A DNA stretch of 64,000 nucleotides from Torymus aiolomorphi (GCA_036365515.1 CM070873.1:214319376-214383375), one strand, 5' to 3'. Counted from the stretch's first letter, positions 21,791-43,757 are shown. Translations and numbers: made by a program. The notes: generated from the sequence alone by a model not told the origin.

Positions 21791-22423
21791 ATTTTAAAAA
21801 TTTTATTTTCTTATTGTCTATTATAGGTAAACATAAATAACTTCATTTTTTTTACAAGCATCCTTCGCTTTATAGTTTTTATTACCTATAACTGAATTCC
21901 CGAATTTTTAAGATGTATAATAAACCTTAATTACCAATCTACAACCGTCTTGGTGGCGAATGACCTGTTGTGCTTCTATTTTTGGAATACTGACCTATTA
22001 ATCGCTATTTTAAGGTATATCTCGCCGTGTGGAAAGTGTAAATATAATTAGGTCAGGGAAACTCTTATCCCGTCTAGAGTTCATGACCATCTGTCCAGCT
22101 CACATTCCCGCATTTGCTATAGTAATATTTATAGGAAGATTTGGCCTTTACACGTATGTATTTTATTTTTCTCTTATTTTTTAAACTTTAAGTCAATTTT
22201 TCTAGTTAAAAGTAAAGACCCTAATAGCACCTAACCATTTTTAAAACGTGCTTTGAAACATTTTTCAACGTTTTTGAAAATTTTATTGAATATGTTATAA
22301 TAATAATATTACAAGTTAGCTTCATATAATTATAAAGTTCAGTCTACAGTATTGTCAAAACTTTGAAAAAGTAATTTCATAAAAGTAAGTAAAGTAAGTT
22401 CGATAAAAGCGTCTTCGCGCTCT
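21791..22423. other. AT-rich sequence, nothing recognised
   Basis: About 630 bases without convincing ORF, RNA gene or repeat. Confidence 0.5.
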
Positions 22424-23015
22424 ATTCGCCTTGTTAAGACCAGCGTCAGCGCCCCTCACGACAAAATCTGAGCTGCTTATTGAAGGATAAACACAGCTAT
22501 TTAGCATGAGCGGTATATGAAGAAAAGTTTATTTAATTAAGAAATAAAATAAATAGGGATGGTATGAACGTCGAAAAGTTTTTTACTGATTTATCCGATA
22601 TTGTAAGATATATTGGCAATCACACAAGGCGTTATCTGAAAGGCGAGAGAGTTTATAAGGCAAATCGCATAATATTTTGTAGGTTAGCCAAAGAAAATAC
22701 TGATTGCTCAGCAGAGTTAGTAGCACTGTGCAACACAGTTCTTTGGCTAACCTATAAAATATTATGTGATTTGCCTTATAAACTCTCTCTCGCCTTCCAC
22801 ATAAGGCCTTCGTGCCATTGCTAATATATCTGATAATATCAGACAAATCAATAAATGATTTTAAGACGTTCATCGGATCACTACTTATTTTATTTTTTAA
22901 TTAAATAATCTTTGGTTCGTATACCGCTCATGCTAATCAGCAGTGTTTATCCTTTAATAAGCAGTTCGAATTTTGGCCGCGAGGGGCGCTGACGCTGGTC
23001 TTAACAAGGCGAATT
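22424..23015. mobile_element. Foldback MITE, about 590 bp
   Basis: Ends ATTCGCCTTGTTAAGACCAG at 22424 and its exact complement ending at 23015. Arms of about 260 bp, with GCGTCAGCGCCCCTC and TATAAGGCAAATC blocks inverted, pair around a centre near 22715. The two opposing 86- and 96-codon frames inside are mirror images of the palindrome, not genes. No target duplication was identified. Confidence 0.85.
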
Positions 23016-23290
23016 AGCCCCGCGCGCTATGCAGCCAGGTCGCATGAGCGAGCCTGCGTCGCCGACCGTCGCGCGCGCGGCCCGACCGCCCGACCGCGAT
23101 CACGGTAAAACGGGGTGATCGCCACCGTCCAGCGACGTGTACGCCAGCACAGCGCGGAGAGCTGACAGCCACCGCACCGCGCGGGCCAGTGTCGACACGA
23201 CACGCTTTCGCGCGGTGGAGTGGTGCACAGATGGCGCGTCTGACTGCGGACATGGCGCAGAGCCGTGTCCGCTTCTCTCCGTGTAGTAAA
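23016..23290. other. CpG-rich patch
   Basis: About 275 bp of very GC-rich DNA next to the foldback's right end. Two overlapping minus-strand frames of 93 and 103 codons are open, but the predicted proteins are Arg/Ala-rich with no recognised domain. This looks like compositional openness. It could be a host CpG island or part of a neighbouring repeat. Confidence 0.35.
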
Positions 23291-23596
23291 AACAATGAAA
23301 TTTTTATTTGTTAAAAAAAAATTATTGTACTCAATCAAAGATATATGACTTTTTCGCTAATACGTGCCTTTATTAGGTTAAAGAAATATTTTTTCATTGA
23401 AAGACATTTACGTTAATTTAAAAAAAAAAGATTTCCTGGATTGCCGGTGATGACACGATTTCATTGGATCAATTAAGTTTTCTTTGTGTCAATGGAATGT
23501 TTATTAAAGTGAAATAATCATGTGTTGTAATTGTCAATATTTCTTTGAATGTGACCAATGCGGCTTATAGAGGCCTTTTGAAAGAACCGAATACAA

Positions 23597-23676
23597 GCGT
23601 GCGATGGTGTAGTGGTTAGCGTGCTTGCTTAGAAACTCGAGGGTCGAGGGTTCGAATCTCGGTTAGGTCGTTTTTA
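23597..23676 (+). ncRNA. tRNA-like sequence (SINE head or tRNA relic)
   Basis: GATGGTGTAGTGGTTAGCG resembles a Pol III A box and D arm. GGGTTCGAATCTC is a good B box inside a paired T arm (CGAGG with TCTCG). TTTTT follows as a Pol III terminator. The acceptor and anticodon stems do not pair convincingly, so this is a tRNA-derived element and not a functional tRNA. Related sequences lie at 41590 (minus) and 46424. Confidence 0.6.
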
Positions 23677-23980
23677 TTTGTAAACTTTTTTCTGCGAAAT
23701 AAATGTGCGTATAATTTGAAATGCGTTTTAAATTGACTGTAATGCAAATTTTAGCGAGCGTTAATTATACATAATATGTGTGTGCGTGCATGCATGTGTG
23801 TGTGTGTGTGTGTGTGTGTATGTATATATATAATTATATATATATATATAAAAATGTATGAATCACCATCATGAATATATTCTCTATCTGTACTGCAGAA
23901 ACAGAAAGGTAAGCTTAATTCGCTTAAATAAAAACTATAAAAAAAGTTGGTTTAAATTTTTTTTTATAAAAGTGAAATAA
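23677..23980. other. AT-rich spacer with (TG)n and (TA)n tracts
   Basis: Contains a (TG)n tract near 23793-23820 and TA-rich sequence to 23850. No gene seen. Confidence 0.6.
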
Positions 23981-23984
23981 AGAA

Positions 23985-25245
23985 TACTCGGAATCAATGA
24001 AATATTTCTTTAAATGAAAGAAATTTTTTTTAAATGAAGGAAATTTACTGTAAATGAAAGAAATTTTCTTCAAACTATAAAATCGGAGTCTATATTGTTA
24101 GAAATATAATTTTGATTGAATGAAATATTTACTTGATTTGATAGCGGAAACTTTAAAATAAAAAAATATTTTGTTATTGAAAAAGATGGTTTCTTGCCGT
24201 AAAGAAATATTTTTCTAAATGAAAGAAAATTTCTTCAAACCATGAAATCGGAGTCTCTATTGTAAGAAATATAATTTTGATTGAATGAAATATTTTTTTG
24301 TTTTGATCACGGGAACTTTAGAATAAAAAAATATTTCTTCTATTGGAAAAGACGGTTTCTTGCCGTAAAGAAATATTTTTCTAAATGAAAGAATTTTTCT
24401 TCAAACCATGAAATCGGAGTCTCTATTGTAAGAAATATAATTTTGATTGAATAAAATATTTGTTTTGTTTTGATCACGGAAACTTTAAAATAAAAAAATA
24501 TTTCTTCGATTGGAAAAGACGGTTTCTTGCCGTAAAGAAATATTTTTCTAAATGAAAGAATTTTTCTTCAAACCATGAAATCGGAGTCTCTATTGAAATA
24601 TAATTTTAATTGAATGAAATATTTTTTTGTTTTGATCACGAGAACTTTAAAATAAAAAAATATTTCTTCTATTGAAAAAGACGGTTTCTTGCCGTAAAGA
24701 AATATTTTTCTAAATGAAAGAATTTTTCTTCAAACCATGAAATCGGAGTCTCTATTGTAAGAAATATAATTTTGATTGAATGAAATATTTTTTTGTTTTG
24801 ATCACGGGAACTTTAAAATAAAAAAAAATATTTCTTCTATTGAAAAAAACGATTTCTTGCCGTAAAGATATATTTTTCTAAATGAAAGAATTTTTCTTCA
24901 AACCATGAAATCGGAGTCTCTATTGTAAGAAATATAATTTTGATTGAATGAAATATTTTTTTATTTTGATCACGGGAACTTTCAAATAAAAAAATATTTC
25001 TTCTATTGAAAAAGACGATTTCTTGCCGTAAAGAAATATTTTTCTAAATGAAAGAAATTTTCTTCAAACCATGAAAACGGAGTCTCTATTTTAAGAAATA
25101 TAATGTTGATTCAATGAAATATTTTTTTATTTTAATCACGGGAACTTTAAAATAAAAAAATATTTCTTCTATTGAAAAAAACGGTTTCTTGCCATAAAGA
25201 AATACTATTTTCAATGTAAGACATATAATGCCAAGTTAACGCAAT
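23985..25245 (+). repeat. Tandem array E, about 166-bp unit, about seven copies
   Basis: Units share TTTCTTGCCGTAAAGAAATA, AACCATGAAATCGGAGTCTC and TTTTGATCACGGGAACTTT. TGCCGT falls at 24195, 24361, 24528, 24690, 24858 and 25024, with a variant at 25190, giving spacings of 162-168 bp. Flanks on both sides are rich in the AAAGAAATATT word. A CGATTTC block with ATGACAC occurs before (about 23450) and after (about 25330) the array. Confidence 0.9.
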
Positions 25246-25395
25246 ATTTTATTCATATAAAGAAGTATTACACTCATTTAAAGAAATATTGTCATTCATT
25301 CAAAGAAATATTTGACCGATTGCCCGCAATGACACGATTTCTTTGATTCAAAGAAATTTGCTTTATTTCTAAGAAATATTTTTCTCAGTGTGTGT
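25246..25395. mobile_element. Right end of an element with CACTGAGAAAAA-type terminus
   Basis: AAAGAAATATT-rich sequence that ends TTTTTCTCAGTGTG at about 25377-25390, the complement of CACTGAGAAAAA. The same terminus delimits the elements at 41412-42197 and 45931-47225. No matching left end was found, so the extent of this element is unknown. It may include array E. Confidence 0.45.
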
Positions 25396-27985
25396 ATATA
25401 TGGGTAACTTCACCTCAACTGTGACAGGTCGAAATTTTAAAATGGCTAAAAATTGGGTTTTCTATTTCTAAATTAGCCCCAAAATACAACCCTAGTGTTT
25501 AAGAGCGAAATACTCAATGGTTAAAAAGTTAGAATCAATTGAAAATTTGAAAATTTTGATTTTTTTCAAAAGAACAGCAATTTTCATGATTTTTTTACTA
25601 AAAATCTTGAAACTTTTTGTATAGCACATTAAACGGGAAAAAGTTTACAAATTGTAAGTAGAATTGCTCAGAATTTTTCCAGATTGATGTCAATTATATT
25701 GTTAATTTGTACGTAAGAAAATACCATACAAAATATGCTTAAGGCGGTTGTGACATGATTAATATCCCTCAACAGAGGCTAAAAATTTGATACAAAATGT
25801 TACTTTTAAAACGAGACCTTGATGAAAGTGGAATGCAAACTCAGAAATAAGTAAGAGATAATTGAAACTGTATATATATTACATACATGAAAATTCAACA
25901 GCAATTTTCATGATTTTTTTACTAAAAATCTTGAAACTTTTTGTATAGCACATTAAACGGGAAAAAGTTTACAAATTGTAAGTAGAATTGCTCAGAATTT
26001 TTCCAGATTGATGCCAATTATATTTTTAATTTATACGTAAGAAAATACCATATAAAATATTCTTAAGGCGGCTGTAACATGATTAATATCCCTCGACAGA
26101 GGCTAAAAATTTGATACAAAATGTTACTTTTAAAACGAGACCTTGATGAAAGTGGAATGCAAACTCAGAAATAAGTAACAGACAATTGAAACTGAATACA
26201 TGTATATATATGGGTAACTTCATGTCAAGTGTTCAGCTCAAAATTTTAAAATTGCTAAAAATGGGTTTCCCTAGTTTCAAGTTAGCCCCAAAATACAACC
26301 CTAGAGTTTTAGAGTAAAATATTCAACTGTTCAAAAGTTAGAATAAATTGAAAATTTGAAAATTTTGATTTTTTTCAAAAAACATTAATTTTCATGATTT
26401 TTTAACTCAAAAATGTGAAACTTTTTGTATAGCACATTAAATGGGAAAAAGTTTTTAAATAGTAAGTAGAATAGCTCAGAATTTTTGCAGATCGATGCCA
26501 ATAATTTTACTAATTTATACGTAAGAAAACAACATTCAAAATATGCTTAGGGCGCACGCATCACTCTAGATTTCCTTCACCAAAGGATAAAAGATTTGGA
26601 AAAAATGTTACCTTTAAAATGCGACCTTGAGTAAGATGGAGAAATGTCATAGAAAAAAGTTAGTTGGAATAAAAGCTGTCAAAACGGTGAAAAAATCCTG
26701 TTTTTGGTTAATAATAGCCCATATTATGACTATAGCGGATACAACTTCAGTACTGTTCATGTTGCTTCCACAAAATTTGATTTTTCTGTTGCTTCTTCAA
26801 CATAATATATACTACAGCTGTAAAATATAATTATAAAAAATTTCTATTGCATTAATAATATCAAACTTCTCACGTAGCACCGTAACCTATTGCAAGAATT
26901 GATCTGTCAACAAATTTATTCTCTGCTACTTATAAGCATGTAATTCTTTTTCATCACTAACTAAAATATAAATTTAACTACTAAAAAGTATTGTTCTTGT
27001 ACAAAAATCATGAATATTGTAAAATAGTTATAAGATCATGATGTAATAATAATGAAGAATTTAGCTATTCTCGTACGTGTCACCTCTCACTTTGTTCAAT
27101 ATTTTTACACTAAAAATTACATAAATTCAATTAGAAACTCTAATACTTTCAGATATAATTAGCTTTAGTAATACAAGCACTGTCAACAAAAATGGCTATA
27201 AATTCATAGTTTAGATTATATAGTACAATCATTTACTATTACAATAACTATAGCATTGAAAAAAGTAATAGAACCTTTTTTAGCCATTTGCTCAAATTGA
27301 ATTTACTAAACACCAGCAATAAATACTAATTTAAATTGTTTATTTGTACAATTTAGTAGATTTCTAATAAGTCATATCGACTTTTGCCATACTGAAATTT
27401 TAATCCCAGCAGTGACAAGTCCATATCATTTTATTAATAATACATACCTTAAAACATGTTTAACTGTGTTTTCAGACTAAATACCTTGAATATAAACTGT
27501 TATTTCACTTGATACTTTTCCTATTTGAATTCTTCTATTATTAAGTTTCCTTCTTATAATCTCTTAATCTAAAAAAAACATAATCACAAAGTATCACTCA
27601 AAATTAGAAGAAAAATTTTTTTTAAATTATTAATCTTTTTTTCAAAAGATTCTACTTATCTGAGTTGGTTCCAATTTATTCCATTATCAGCCATATTTTA
27701 TTTCAGTATTTTAGCGTTTTTAAGTAAATAAAACTCTAAGCAGACAGCACGACTGCTGCATGAATTTTTTTTATACTTGAAGGAGATTCCACATAAGTTG
27801 TGGCGCATAGTCTTAGGCTATTTTTGTCGTACGATTTTAGGGTGAGTATTCAGTTATTTATGTTGCGATTTACTAGTACGGTGCAATAGAAAACACACAT
27901 GAGAACGGACATGTAACCTACCCGCTGTCTCCCGCATTGAGATAAGGCCGTAACATATTGAACTTCTGTCGCGAGTCATAAGTTT
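25396..27985 (+). repeat. Left arm of the 7-kb inverted repeat
   Basis: Made of two to three related subunits, each beginning GGGTAACTTCA and including GTATAGCACATTAAACGGG and ATTAATATCCCTCAACAGAG, followed by about 1.3 kb of unique arm sequence. A 67-codon frame at 26627-26830 is mirrored in the right arm at 31149-31352 with three differences. That level simply follows arm identity and is not evidence of coding. Confidence 0.85.
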
Positions 27986-28151
27986 GCTAGATATCGGACA
28001 TACCGGCTATCTGTATCCAACGATAAAAATTTTTTTTTTGTGAAAAGAATAAACTACTTAAAAAAACACTGGTCCTCCGTTAAAAAGTTCGTTAAAAATT
28101 TCTTTATACTAACGGTTAAATTATTAAATTATTAGCCTAATGAAAATATAG

Positions 28152-28322
28152 TTTATTTTCCTATCATCGTGGGCAAAGTTCGAGACTGAACACGCATTTG
28201 TGTGTGCCAACTGCCACTTTTCTACACGCTCGTCTCAGCCTGTAGAACAGTGGTAGTTTGCGCGCGCAAGTGCGTGTTCAGTCTCGAACTTTGCGCAACT
28301 TGATAGGAAAAATAGTATACGA
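28152..28322. repeat. Palindromic element, about 170 bp
   Basis: TTTTCCTATCA ... AAAGTTCGAGACTGAACACG pairs with CGTGTTCAGTCTCGAACTTT ... TGATAGGAAAA. The loop includes CTGCCACTTTTCTAC and its complement GTAGAACAGTGGTAG in part. It is directly followed by a TAGTATACGATAC palindrome also seen near 49300. Confidence 0.8.
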
Positions 28323-29232
28323 TACTCATGCGCTGCGTAGGTGCATCCGCACTCGTATCGTAATGTACTTACTATTAAATTCAGAATGTGTAACAAAAAA
28401 TATCATTCACATAGCGTTTTGAAATACACATACTGGTGATAATAATTTAACGGCCTAATACAATTTCAAAACATATATAAAAAAAAGTTCACAGCACTGC
28501 TGTTAGATTTTAGGTTGTTTTTGTAGGTGTGCCAGCTAAAAATATTGTTTTAGTAAATGAATTTCGTAGTAAATCAGCCATCTTTAAAGTATTGCCAAAA
28601 ATTCAAATAATGCACATCTATCTACAATATACGATTTTTTTTATTTTGACAAGTAGAACACGTAGAGTTTATAATTAATTAAAATATTTTAGAGGTATTT
28701 TTCTTTAAATCAATAAAACTAAAATCTTTTTGATTTTTCTAAAACCTAGCTTCCTTTGTTTTTTGAGTTGTATATGTCCTTAAAGAATAGGCACATACTT
28801 TAACCATAAAGTACTGAAAGTAGTAGGTGTTAAAGATGATTTAGATGAATTTTTGAATCGAAGTCAAATTTATATAATAACAATATGAATGGTTGGTTTT
28901 TGTAAAGTTCGCACGGGCATTATTATGATATTAGCACCTCTGAGATATATAATGCCTTTATACAATTACTCATGAATTACTTCACAAAGAGGAGGGAGCG
29001 GGGGATTATTGAAGACTGAATTCAAAACTAGACTTTTTTACAAATTAAGCCCTTCATTTGTAAAATATAGTCCAGTATCATAAAAGTTGAATACACGCGA
29101 GAATTACTCACATACTACTATAAAGACAGGGTATGTACAAAACTGACTATCGAAAACATAAGTTTTCGTCACGTAAAAAACCATATAACATACTGCAAAA
29201 AACTTTTGAGCTTTTGAATAAGAGCCCTAGCG

Positions 29233-29855
29233 GAAATGATTTTTGTAAATAACTGTTAATAACTGTTAATAACTGTAAATAACAGTTTATAAGTGTTTGA
29301 TTTGAGATGTTAATAACAGTTATTTATAGTTATTTACAGTTATTTACAGTTATTAACAGTTATTAACAGTTATTAACAGTTATTTACAGTTTTGCAGAAA
29401 AGTACCTGCGAAAACGGAGGTACTGATAAAGGGTATTAACAGTTATTAACGGTTATTAACAGTTATTAACAGTTATTTACAGATATTTACAGTTATAAAC
29501 AGTTTATTTTTTTCGCTATAATACTAACTTTTTTCTTATCAACAAAACTGTAAATAACTGTTAATAACTGTTAATACTTGTTAAAAACTGTTAAAAACTG
29601 TTAATAACCGTTAATAACTGTAACTAACTTTTATCAGCACCTCCGTTTTCGCAGGTACTTTTCTGCAAAAATGTAAATAACTGTTAATAACTGCTAATAA
29701 CTGGTAATAACTGTTAATAACTGTAAATAACTGTAAATAACTGTAAATAACTGTTATTAACGTCTCAAATCAAACACTTATAAACTGTTATAAACTGTTA
29801 TTTACAGTTATTTACAGTTTTTTACAGTTATTTACAGTTATTTTCATTTTTCATT
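29233..29855. repeat. TAACTGTTAATAACTG minisatellite arranged as an inverted pair
   Basis: Dozens of 10-12-bp units (AATAACTGTTA or its complement) form blocks that switch orientation several times. AGTACCTGCGAAAACGGAGG at 29401 and its complement at 29638 mark the two halves of a larger palindrome centred near 29520. It is noncoding. The structure would fold into a long hairpin. Confidence 0.88.
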
Positions 29856-29931
29856 TCTACTAGGGAGCAATTGATATACCCCATAAGAGCAATTGCACGC
29901 GAACGGACGCGAATGCGCGCGGAGAGAGCAC

Positions 29932-29990
29932 ATGAGCTCGCTTCTCTCATTGGTCTTCGTAGCTCGTAACCAATGAGAGAAGCGAGCGCG
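29932..29990. repeat. Short GC-rich hairpin
   Basis: GCTCGCTTCTCTCATTGGT and its complement ACCAATGAGAGAAGCGAGC are separated by about 15 bases. Confidence 0.85.
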
Positions 29991-30009
29991 ACGTCAGCGC
30001 ATACTTATG

Positions 30010-39230
<9,221 letters not shown>

Positions 39231-39351
39231 AGTGACGCAATTCGCGTACTTTAGCGACGCGATTACCGCGGAGATCTGCTCGGTAAATCTGTGTAAGCCT
39301 CGAGAGTCTTTCCTTCCGGCCTTAATCCATCGCAAAGCCTCAACCTCTCTT

Positions 39352-39414
<63 letters not shown>

Positions 39415-40710
39415 GCGCGCGTGCCCGCGCGCGCTCCCTGGCTCCGAACCTGTTGCACGTCACCGGCACGCCATACGCGCCAAGACGCACTGCAAAAGAC
39501 TCGTGCCCTCGGTGCATAATGCACATTTCTGCATAAAAGCGAAATTCCTCTGACGCACCACGTGTTATTCCGCGTTCTCTCGGCGAGACGCGCAAGCTCG
39601 GTCAATTGAATTTTTGGCGGGAAGCGAGCGAGCCGGTGACGCATTTTACATTGTAATCTAAAATTTGCATGGATTTCGGCCAGTTTGCCTTTAGCAGCGG
39701 GCGGAAAAAGGGCGGCTGAGAGGCGGCAGTGTTACAAATTGCTCTCGCAGCGCGCCGCATCTTTCTCTCTCATTAAAATGTATGTTTCATAAGCCGCTGG
39801 CGGCTGCGGCGTGTCGTATCGAAATCGGAGGGCGACCCGATAAAGGAAAATTCCAATCTCCTCAGCGCGCAGAGCGGAGCGCAAAGTAACAGCAACCGGC
39901 ATAAAAGATTCTCATTATACGCTCGCGCCTTGTATGTATACCTATACGTGTTATAGAAAGAGAAAAGCGGAGGCGTAAAAATCATGCCATCAGATAAGTC
40001 AGTAGCGTGGCCGCGCAAACTTATCGGAACGCGAAATCATATTTCCCGGGAGGGCTGCGGGCCGCAGGAAGTTCGCACGAGCAGAGAGGAAGGACAGCGA
40101 GAAAATATCAGAGGCCTTCTGCCGACGCTATTATTATGCAGTCTACCCCGTGCTACCCCGAGGACCGAAAAAGTCGACAAGAGAAAAAGGCCACGTTCGC
40201 CGGCTACGTCCCCGTTATATATTTTTCCTCGCTGCTGTCTCTCCCTCCCTATTATATCGCATGCGCGCGCGTGCCAAAGACTTACAAATTATAATATTCC
40301 ACTTTTTAATATTCGATCCCGCTCTATCTCTCTTTCTCTCACCCGGCGATGTTCCAGCCTCGAAAGAAAAAGACGCAGAAGAGTCGTCATCGCAAATCTG
40401 ACGTTTCAATCTCAAGTATCCAGATGGGATCCAGCGATTCTTCGCGAACGGCGTGAGGAAAGTGGCGCGGGGATTAAAGCACGGAGAGGGGATGGAGGGA
40501 GGAACGAGGTGTCGAAATGTCCTTTCTGCCGTCCGCTTCGGATTTCTTTTTTCCTTTTTCCCTTTTTCTCCACCTCATTCCTTTTATTTCTCCTTCTCTG
40601 TGAACGGTGCGCGCAAAGCAGGTCCCGCCGAGATTGTGTCGGCTTTGCGAGAGCACCGTTTTCACGCAACTGCGGAATGGGGAGAAAGAAAACGCGTGAG
40701 TATTAATTCG
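39231..40710. other. GC-rich island
   Basis: CpG-rich region with many overlapping long frames on both strands. The longest is 240 codons (+, 39984-40706), low-complexity and Arg/Ser-rich with no domain. That openness is expected from base composition. The region could be a host promoter or UTR. No exon borders were confirmed. Confidence 0.4.
39354..39411. repeat. (CT)n microsatellite
   Basis: About 58 bp of pure CT, followed by a (GC)-rich CGCGCGCGTGCCCGCGCGCG stretch. Confidence 0.96.
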
Positions 40711-41409
40711 ACCCGCTTTGTACTGATATAAGAGACTGATGGGTTTACGCTACTACGATTAGGTGAAATCGATAGATTGATGCGTTTTTGCTTTTATTCA
40801 TGAACACGGCTTTAACGGGACCCTTTCATCAGGGGTATTTCTTCATGTGCATTTAGAAGATTTACTGAGAAGAGTAACATTTTTATTGCTATCACCCTCA
40901 AGTTTTCTTTCTCCCTTTCAAAATTTTTAAATCAACTAATTTTTATTGTAGAAAATTTTCTTTAATAGAATTAACGATTGTGCAAAAATATACATAATTT
41001 TTTTAAATTAGCTTCCTAATATTTATATATTTTTAGCCTCGGGAGTGTTTGCTATCCAAAAATTAAAGTTTTTTTTTACTTTATCTATAGTTTATAGCAT
41101 TTACAATATTTATTTATTTAGCTATTTAAATAAGCAAAATTAATTGTTATTCATGCTTATTAATTTGAGAAATTAAAATTTTACCACAGTAATCAGTTAA
41201 AATGCATGCTTTGAAGTAACCCACTTGTCAAAATACTTTTAATTACGAGGATAAAACGTATACAATTTATTTATTTAATTCGCTTATTGTAGCGTATTCC
41301 GCACGCACTACCATAATGCATTGCCACTATTTCCAGTATTTATTGACAATAAATATAAACTAAAGAAATTATTTGAAATAATTCATGTACATTTTCGCGC
41401 ATTGATGTT
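40711..41409. other. AT-rich sequence, nothing recognised
   Basis: About 700 bases without a supported feature. Confidence 0.5.
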
Positions 41410-41411
41410 TA

Positions 41412-42197
41412 CACTGAGAAAAAAATTGTGTAAAAATTACTTAAATTTTAATAAAAATCTCGAAAAATTTCGGAAAAAAAATTTTCTAACCGATTTTATT
41501 CATTTTATTAAGAATGTATTAAGATTTAATTATATAAGAAATAACAAATAAGATTAAATAATATTAAATTTAAACAATGAAAAAAACTTTGCCGGTATGG
41601 GGAATCGAACCTGGTCCTCCGGATTGACAAGCGAACTCCTTACTATTTGCGCCGTTGACGAACTTACATGGGATAATTCGAATTGTCTACATATGTTACG
41701 GTAGATTAATAATTATAAAAGTGAATTATTTTTTTGAAACTTTAAAAACAAATTCGATATTATGCTATGGACAATTATTTAAATGTTGATCACAGTTATT
41801 TAATAAAAAACTTATTAATACTATCTAAAGCAAGTTTTCTTGAACCAAATTGCAGGTTAGAATGAGTAGGCATCATTGTTTTGATGGCAGCGCGCATGCG
41901 CAGTGTACTGTGTACTCCAAAATTACTATACCGTACAGGAAAAATTTATTATCCAGTATAATAAAATTTACTAATTTTCTGGGTAAAATTTATATTAGAG
42001 TTTTGTAAAATTTATAATCTCTAATTTTTATTATGCTGTTTAGTAATTTTTACACTTTTGTATAATAACTTTTATTCAAATGTTTAGTATTTTTTCATAC
42101 TTTTAATGTAAAGATTATTAGAATTTTAGTAAATATAGTATAGTATAGTAATTTTTATTAAAATTCGAGTAATTTTTACACAATTTTTTTCTCAGTG
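41412..42197. mobile_element. TIR element, 786 bp, with internal tRNA-like sequence
   Basis: Termini CACTGAGAAAAAAATTGTGT and its complement, with inverted similarity continuing about 45 bp (AAAAATTACTTAAATTTTAA-like). TA flanks both ends (41410-41411 and 42198-42199). It is noncoding inside except for a tRNA-like segment at 41590-41660. TA duplication suggests a Tc1/mariner-like or related superfamily. Confidence 0.78.
41590..41660 (-). ncRNA. tRNA-like sequence inside the TIR element
   Basis: On the minus strand: GCGCAAATAGTAAGGAG (A-box-like), TTGTCAATCCGGAGGACC, then AGGTTCGATTCCCC (B box) and a T-run. The CTGTCAAT-to-B-box segment is shared with 46424-46494. Stems are incomplete, so a tRNA-derived promoter is more likely than a working tRNA. 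Confidence 0.55.
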
Positions 42198-42199
42198 TA

Positions 42200-43757
42200 G
42201 GCGTGTGGTATTAGAAATTTTCCTATACTTTTAGGGAAAAATTCGTAGCATAGACAAAGCGTATAAAACTTTATCTTACTGTAAATACACGCTTACATAC
42301 TCTGTAAATCCTATATTGTGACATCTAAAAACTTTATTTTAATGCATATAAATTTTAAATTTATTTTACGTTTGTGTATTTTAACTTTTTCAAAAGTGAA
42401 AGTTGTGTCTTTCATTAAAATTTTTGTATAAACATGTAAATTTTTCTCATTAAATCAAAAGTACCTCTAAAATCCTTTACAGCGTAATCTTCGTCCTTTT
42501 ACAGTACATCATAAACACATCTGAACATCAAACAGCAATAATAATAAAGAATTATTTCCAATAATTTTATTCCGACCTTAACCGCATCGAGAAAAAGGTT
42601 TCCCGTAGCATGAAATTTTTACTGTTTACTTTTAACTCATGTAAGTAGAAATGTAATTATTAACCCTGTTTAGTATAGAATATTAGATTCCTTATCCTGA
42701 TTTAAGTGCGTTCTAATATTTCAAAAACGTATGAAGACAATTTTTAATATAACTATACCCCATTGTAATAATTTTTTTGTAATTAGTTATAGACTACGAG
42801 AATGGAAAAACCCATGTAAAATTGAAATCAATTTTTTAATTAAGAAAATTTATTGCTTCGATTGAAAACATTATTTAAACGTCAATGTAAACGATGTAAA
42901 AATATTTTACTATGGAAAATTTACTAAGTAATTCGTATAATATATTTATTAATACTATTTACTAACATACTAAACTAAAAAAAAATATTTCTGTTTTAGA
43001 TTACACGTTTATCTACATTTCTATATAGAAACTTTTTACACTATTCTTTAAATTACAATAAAGTTTTCTGTTTCTTCTCTGATTTTTCCAGAAAATAATG
43101 TTCAAAAAATAAGTGTTTTTCAAGCTCGAAAAGTAGGTATAGAATATATTTTCAACTACTGCGTAATTTATGTACAAGAAACCGTTTTCCCAATGCTAAA
43201 AACTAAGGAAGCGCGCCTTCCAGTTGCTCGTGAGAAAGGAGGAAATAATATGTGCGAGCTAGGCGAAGGACGCGAAGTGTATGTTGGTATCATCGCTTAT
43301 CGTGGTTGCATAATGCGTAATATGTTACATCGAAAGCGATTAGGTCTTATCTGCAGCTCTCCCACGTCGACCGGCATTTGTGCGCAATATTTTCCACGTC
43401 GTCGTCTTACACTTCTACTTTAATAAAGGCTTCGTTTTCCCCTATCTTGTTCCTCCACCTACCCTTCCCCAGCGCCTCCTCGGCACCGCTGCTGCTGCCG
43501 CTCTTCCGCTTGTCGCAGCCGAAAGTTGGCACTCTCGCGTTCAAACATTAACTATAGGGAACGTCAGGAGGCGCTTTTTTCGATTTCCCCTTCCCCATTG
43601 CTGCCGAGGCGGGCGGCCCCTCGGCAGGGATGGGCAGTGACTCTGCTGGCGGTAATCGGCGTGTTCGGCAGTGGTGGTGTTGCTGTTGCTGCACATTATC
43701 ACGTCTGATGCAAGCGCGCCTCGTTCACGAGCGAGCGCAAGAACGCCACTACACGGC
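42200..43757. other. Possible 3' UTR or downstream flank of the terminal exon
   Basis: Lies downstream (minus strand) of the stop at 43758. The 43.2-43.75 kb part is GC-richer than the rest, with (GCT)-like runs at 43485-43500. No separate gene is supported. Short plus-strand frames at 43193-43640 and 43630-43878 lie in the GC-rich part and have no motif. Confidence 0.35.

Larger units (their letters stand above)
27986..30009. other. Core of the 7-kb inverted repeat
   Basis: Unpaired region between the arms. It holds nested palindromes at 28152-28322 and 29233-29855, a hairpin at 29932-29990, and AT-rich sequence. No ORF longer than about 60 codons is convincing. No gene recognised. Confidence 0.6.

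Noticed and set aside
23014..23338. Minus-strand frames of 93 and 103 codons
   Set aside because: Two different frames are open over the same CpG-rich DNA, and neither has a motif.
23597..23676. Functional tRNA gene
   Set aside because: A and B boxes are good, but the acceptor and anticodon stems do not pair, and related sequences lie inside mobile elements.
39984..40706. 240-codon plus-strand frame
   Set aside because: Overlapping frames are open on both strands across the same GC-rich island, and the product is Arg/Ser/Leu-rich without a domain. Compositional openness.
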